Origin: Thaumarchaeota archaeon S13 | GTDB lineage: Archaea; Thermoproteota; Nitrososphaeria; Nitrososphaerales; Nitrosopumilaceae | Direction of reading: 5' to 3' | Assembly (NCBI GenBank): GCA_003724275.1 | Contig: RHFA01000083.1 | Location: 1 to 15,087, forward strand | Length of the DNA: 15,087 nucleotides | In this document: positions 14,198 to 15,087 of the stretch, piece after piece | Layout: each line of letters opens with the position of its first letter | Numbering within the stretch: position 1 is the stretch's first letter | The notes under the pieces: model-generated | Told to the model about the DNA's origin: nothing | Databases searched by the model: none | The model's input: only the letters and a program-made list of their open reading frames with translations | Translations under genes and position numbers: made by a program

Positions 14198-14206
14198 TTT
14201 AAAATA
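14198..14206 (+). promoter_or_regulatory. TATA box for the restriction-enzyme-like gene
   Basis: tttaaaata, centred about 29 bases before ATG 14231. A strong box; together with the metG box it forms a 101-base divergent promoter region with a GC-only palindromic centre. Confidence 0.65.
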
Positions 14207-14230
14207 GGCCGCCGCGCGCGCCGGGACGTC

Positions 14231-15087
14231 ATGGACGGACGAGGCAGGAAGGGGCGCGCGCCGCGCCGCGGGTCTACACTCTCGCCGAGGAGGGGCGACA
14301 GGTCTGGCGTGCCGGACATTGACTCGGCACGCCGAGAAATGTCCCACCTCCGCAGGCTGCTCCGGCCACGGGTAAACGAGGACAACATACGTCACAGGGT
14401 TTGGAACATACTAGAGTCGCTCTTTCCCGAGTACCACGTTGAGGGGCAGACAGAGACGGGCAACGGTCCGGCGGATCTCGTTTGTAACAACATTGTTATC
14501 GAGACAAAGGCGCCTGGTACAGAGCTTGAATCGGGATCTGCAGAAGAGTCGCCTAGGGAACAGGCTGTAAGGTACATTGACGCCATGTCGCCACAGCAAT
14601 CACTCGACGGCCAAGACATGAAATGGAAGGCATGCATCACCAATGGACTCACGTGGCAGTTTTACGAGTATGATGCGAGCATGGGACCAAAGGGGGCAGA
14701 GGCACGCCTCACTAGTCCACACACTATCAAATGTGACAGCGACGAAGGCTGTGCAGCAGTCTTAGAGTACCTCTACAACTTTGTCAACCGCAAGTCACGT
14801 CCAATGCCTCCACAAGACACGGCATGGATTGAACCGCTTGAAGCAGAGATTACAGCTGCTGCAAGGTTTGCTAGGAACTCTCCGGGATTTAACGTAAAAA
14901 TTCGTCTTTGGGAGAGGCTGCTGAGGGGGTCTCGAATGCTCTCTCTGCTTGGCGAACCTGACAGGGTGGAGCTGTTTGCCAAGCATACGCTATTGATTGT
15001 GATTTCACGCATGATATCGGGAATCTTAATTTCAGATCCTGGGCGCGCGGCGCGCAAGAGGCATGAAAAGTGGGTTCTGGACGGGTT
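14231..15087 (+). CDS. N-terminal part of a probable type IIG-style restriction enzyme/DNA methylase (3' end cut by the window)
   Basis: 285 residues are visible from ATG 14231 and the frame is open at the right edge. Residues 1-40 are basic and low complexity. A nuclease domain follows: GPADLVCNNIVIETKAPG with Asp82, Glu91 and Lys93 (D-x8-E-x-K), then REQAVRYIDA with Gln111 and Tyr115, the QxxxY of RecB-like PD-(D/E)XK nucleases. From about residue 200 the sequence becomes helical (LFAKHTLLIVISRMISGILI), which in type IIG/Eco57I-like enzymes links the nuclease to an N6-adenine methylase domain. The methylase itself is beyond the window, so the full assignment is inference. The first 40 or so codons are GC-rich and the rest more AT-rich. 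It is divergent from metG. Confidence 0.72.
   Translation, partial: MDGRGRKGRAPRRGSTLSPRRGDRSGVPDIDSARREMSHLRRLLRPRVNEDNIRHRVWNILESLFPEYHVEGQTETGNGPADLVCNNIVIETKAPGTELESGSAEESPREQAVRYIDAMSPQQSLDGQDMKWKACITNGLTWQFYEYDASMGPKGAEARLTSPHTIKCDSDEGCAAVLEYLYNFVNRKSRPMPPQDTAWIEPLEAEITAAARFARNSPGFNVKIRLWERLLRGSRMLSLLGEPDRVELFAKHTLLIVISRMISGILISDPGRAARKRHEKWVLDG

Noticed and set aside
13173..14207. Long plus-strand open frame of 344 residues opposite metG.
   Set aside because: Antisense shadow of the well-supported metG; long spurious frames are expected in GC-rich DNA.

Overview
This window looks like the chromosome of a high-GC Thaumarchaeon, and a Cenarchaeum-like relative is my best guess. The gene content is archaeal: eukaryote-like ribosomal protein S30e (found in TACK archaea), an archaeal/eukaryotic-type prolyl-tRNA synthetase, an archaeal-type methionyl-tRNA synthetase with zinc knuckles, and gluconeogenic pyruvate phosphate dikinase. 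Most genes have a TATA-like box centred about 25-29 bases before the start codon and no convincing ribosome binding site, which is the signature of leaderless archaeal mRNAs. I used that spacing to choose several starts (GTG at 6225, 8817 and 9673, TTG at 3222, ATG at 6130 and 11982). The species assignment is inference from content and codon style, not from a search.

Left half (1-7000), housekeeping, strongly GC-rich at third codon positions. The 3' part of ppdK is followed, with a 4-base overlap, by a gene for a small cysteine-containing protein with an Ala/Pro/Gln-rich repeat linker, and then by proS. The proS stop codon overlaps, tail to tail, the stop codon of a gene for an exported metallo-beta-lactamase-fold hydrolase on the minus strand. 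That gene is divergent from one for a JAMM/MPN+ metalloprotease, with two back-to-back TATA boxes. The S30e gene (rps30e) follows.

Middle (7000-12200), accessory. A Fic-family AMPylator with its own inhibitory helix comes first. It is followed by about 425 bases with no convincing gene, a doubtful 73-residue protein, an unrecognised 243-residue protein, and a two-gene unit of an ABC-type AAA ATPase overlapping a small protein that carries a PD-(D/E)XK nuclease signature. A 24-bp perfect palindrome and a 70-residue zinc-ribbon protein close the region. Codon use becomes visibly more AT-rich from about 8800 to 11700, which suggests acquired DNA.

Right end (12200-15087). metG lies on the minus strand. 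Divergent from it is the 5' end of a large protein whose N-terminus has a second PD-(D/E)XK signature and looks like a single-chain type IIG-style restriction enzyme/methylase; it runs off the window. The accessory genes (Fic, ATPase plus nuclease, restriction enzyme) therefore form a likely defence neighbourhood interleaved with translation genes. The most interesting candidate for an undescribed system is the ATPase/nuclease pair at 9673-11695. No tRNA, rRNA, CRISPR array, transposase or integrase gene was seen.
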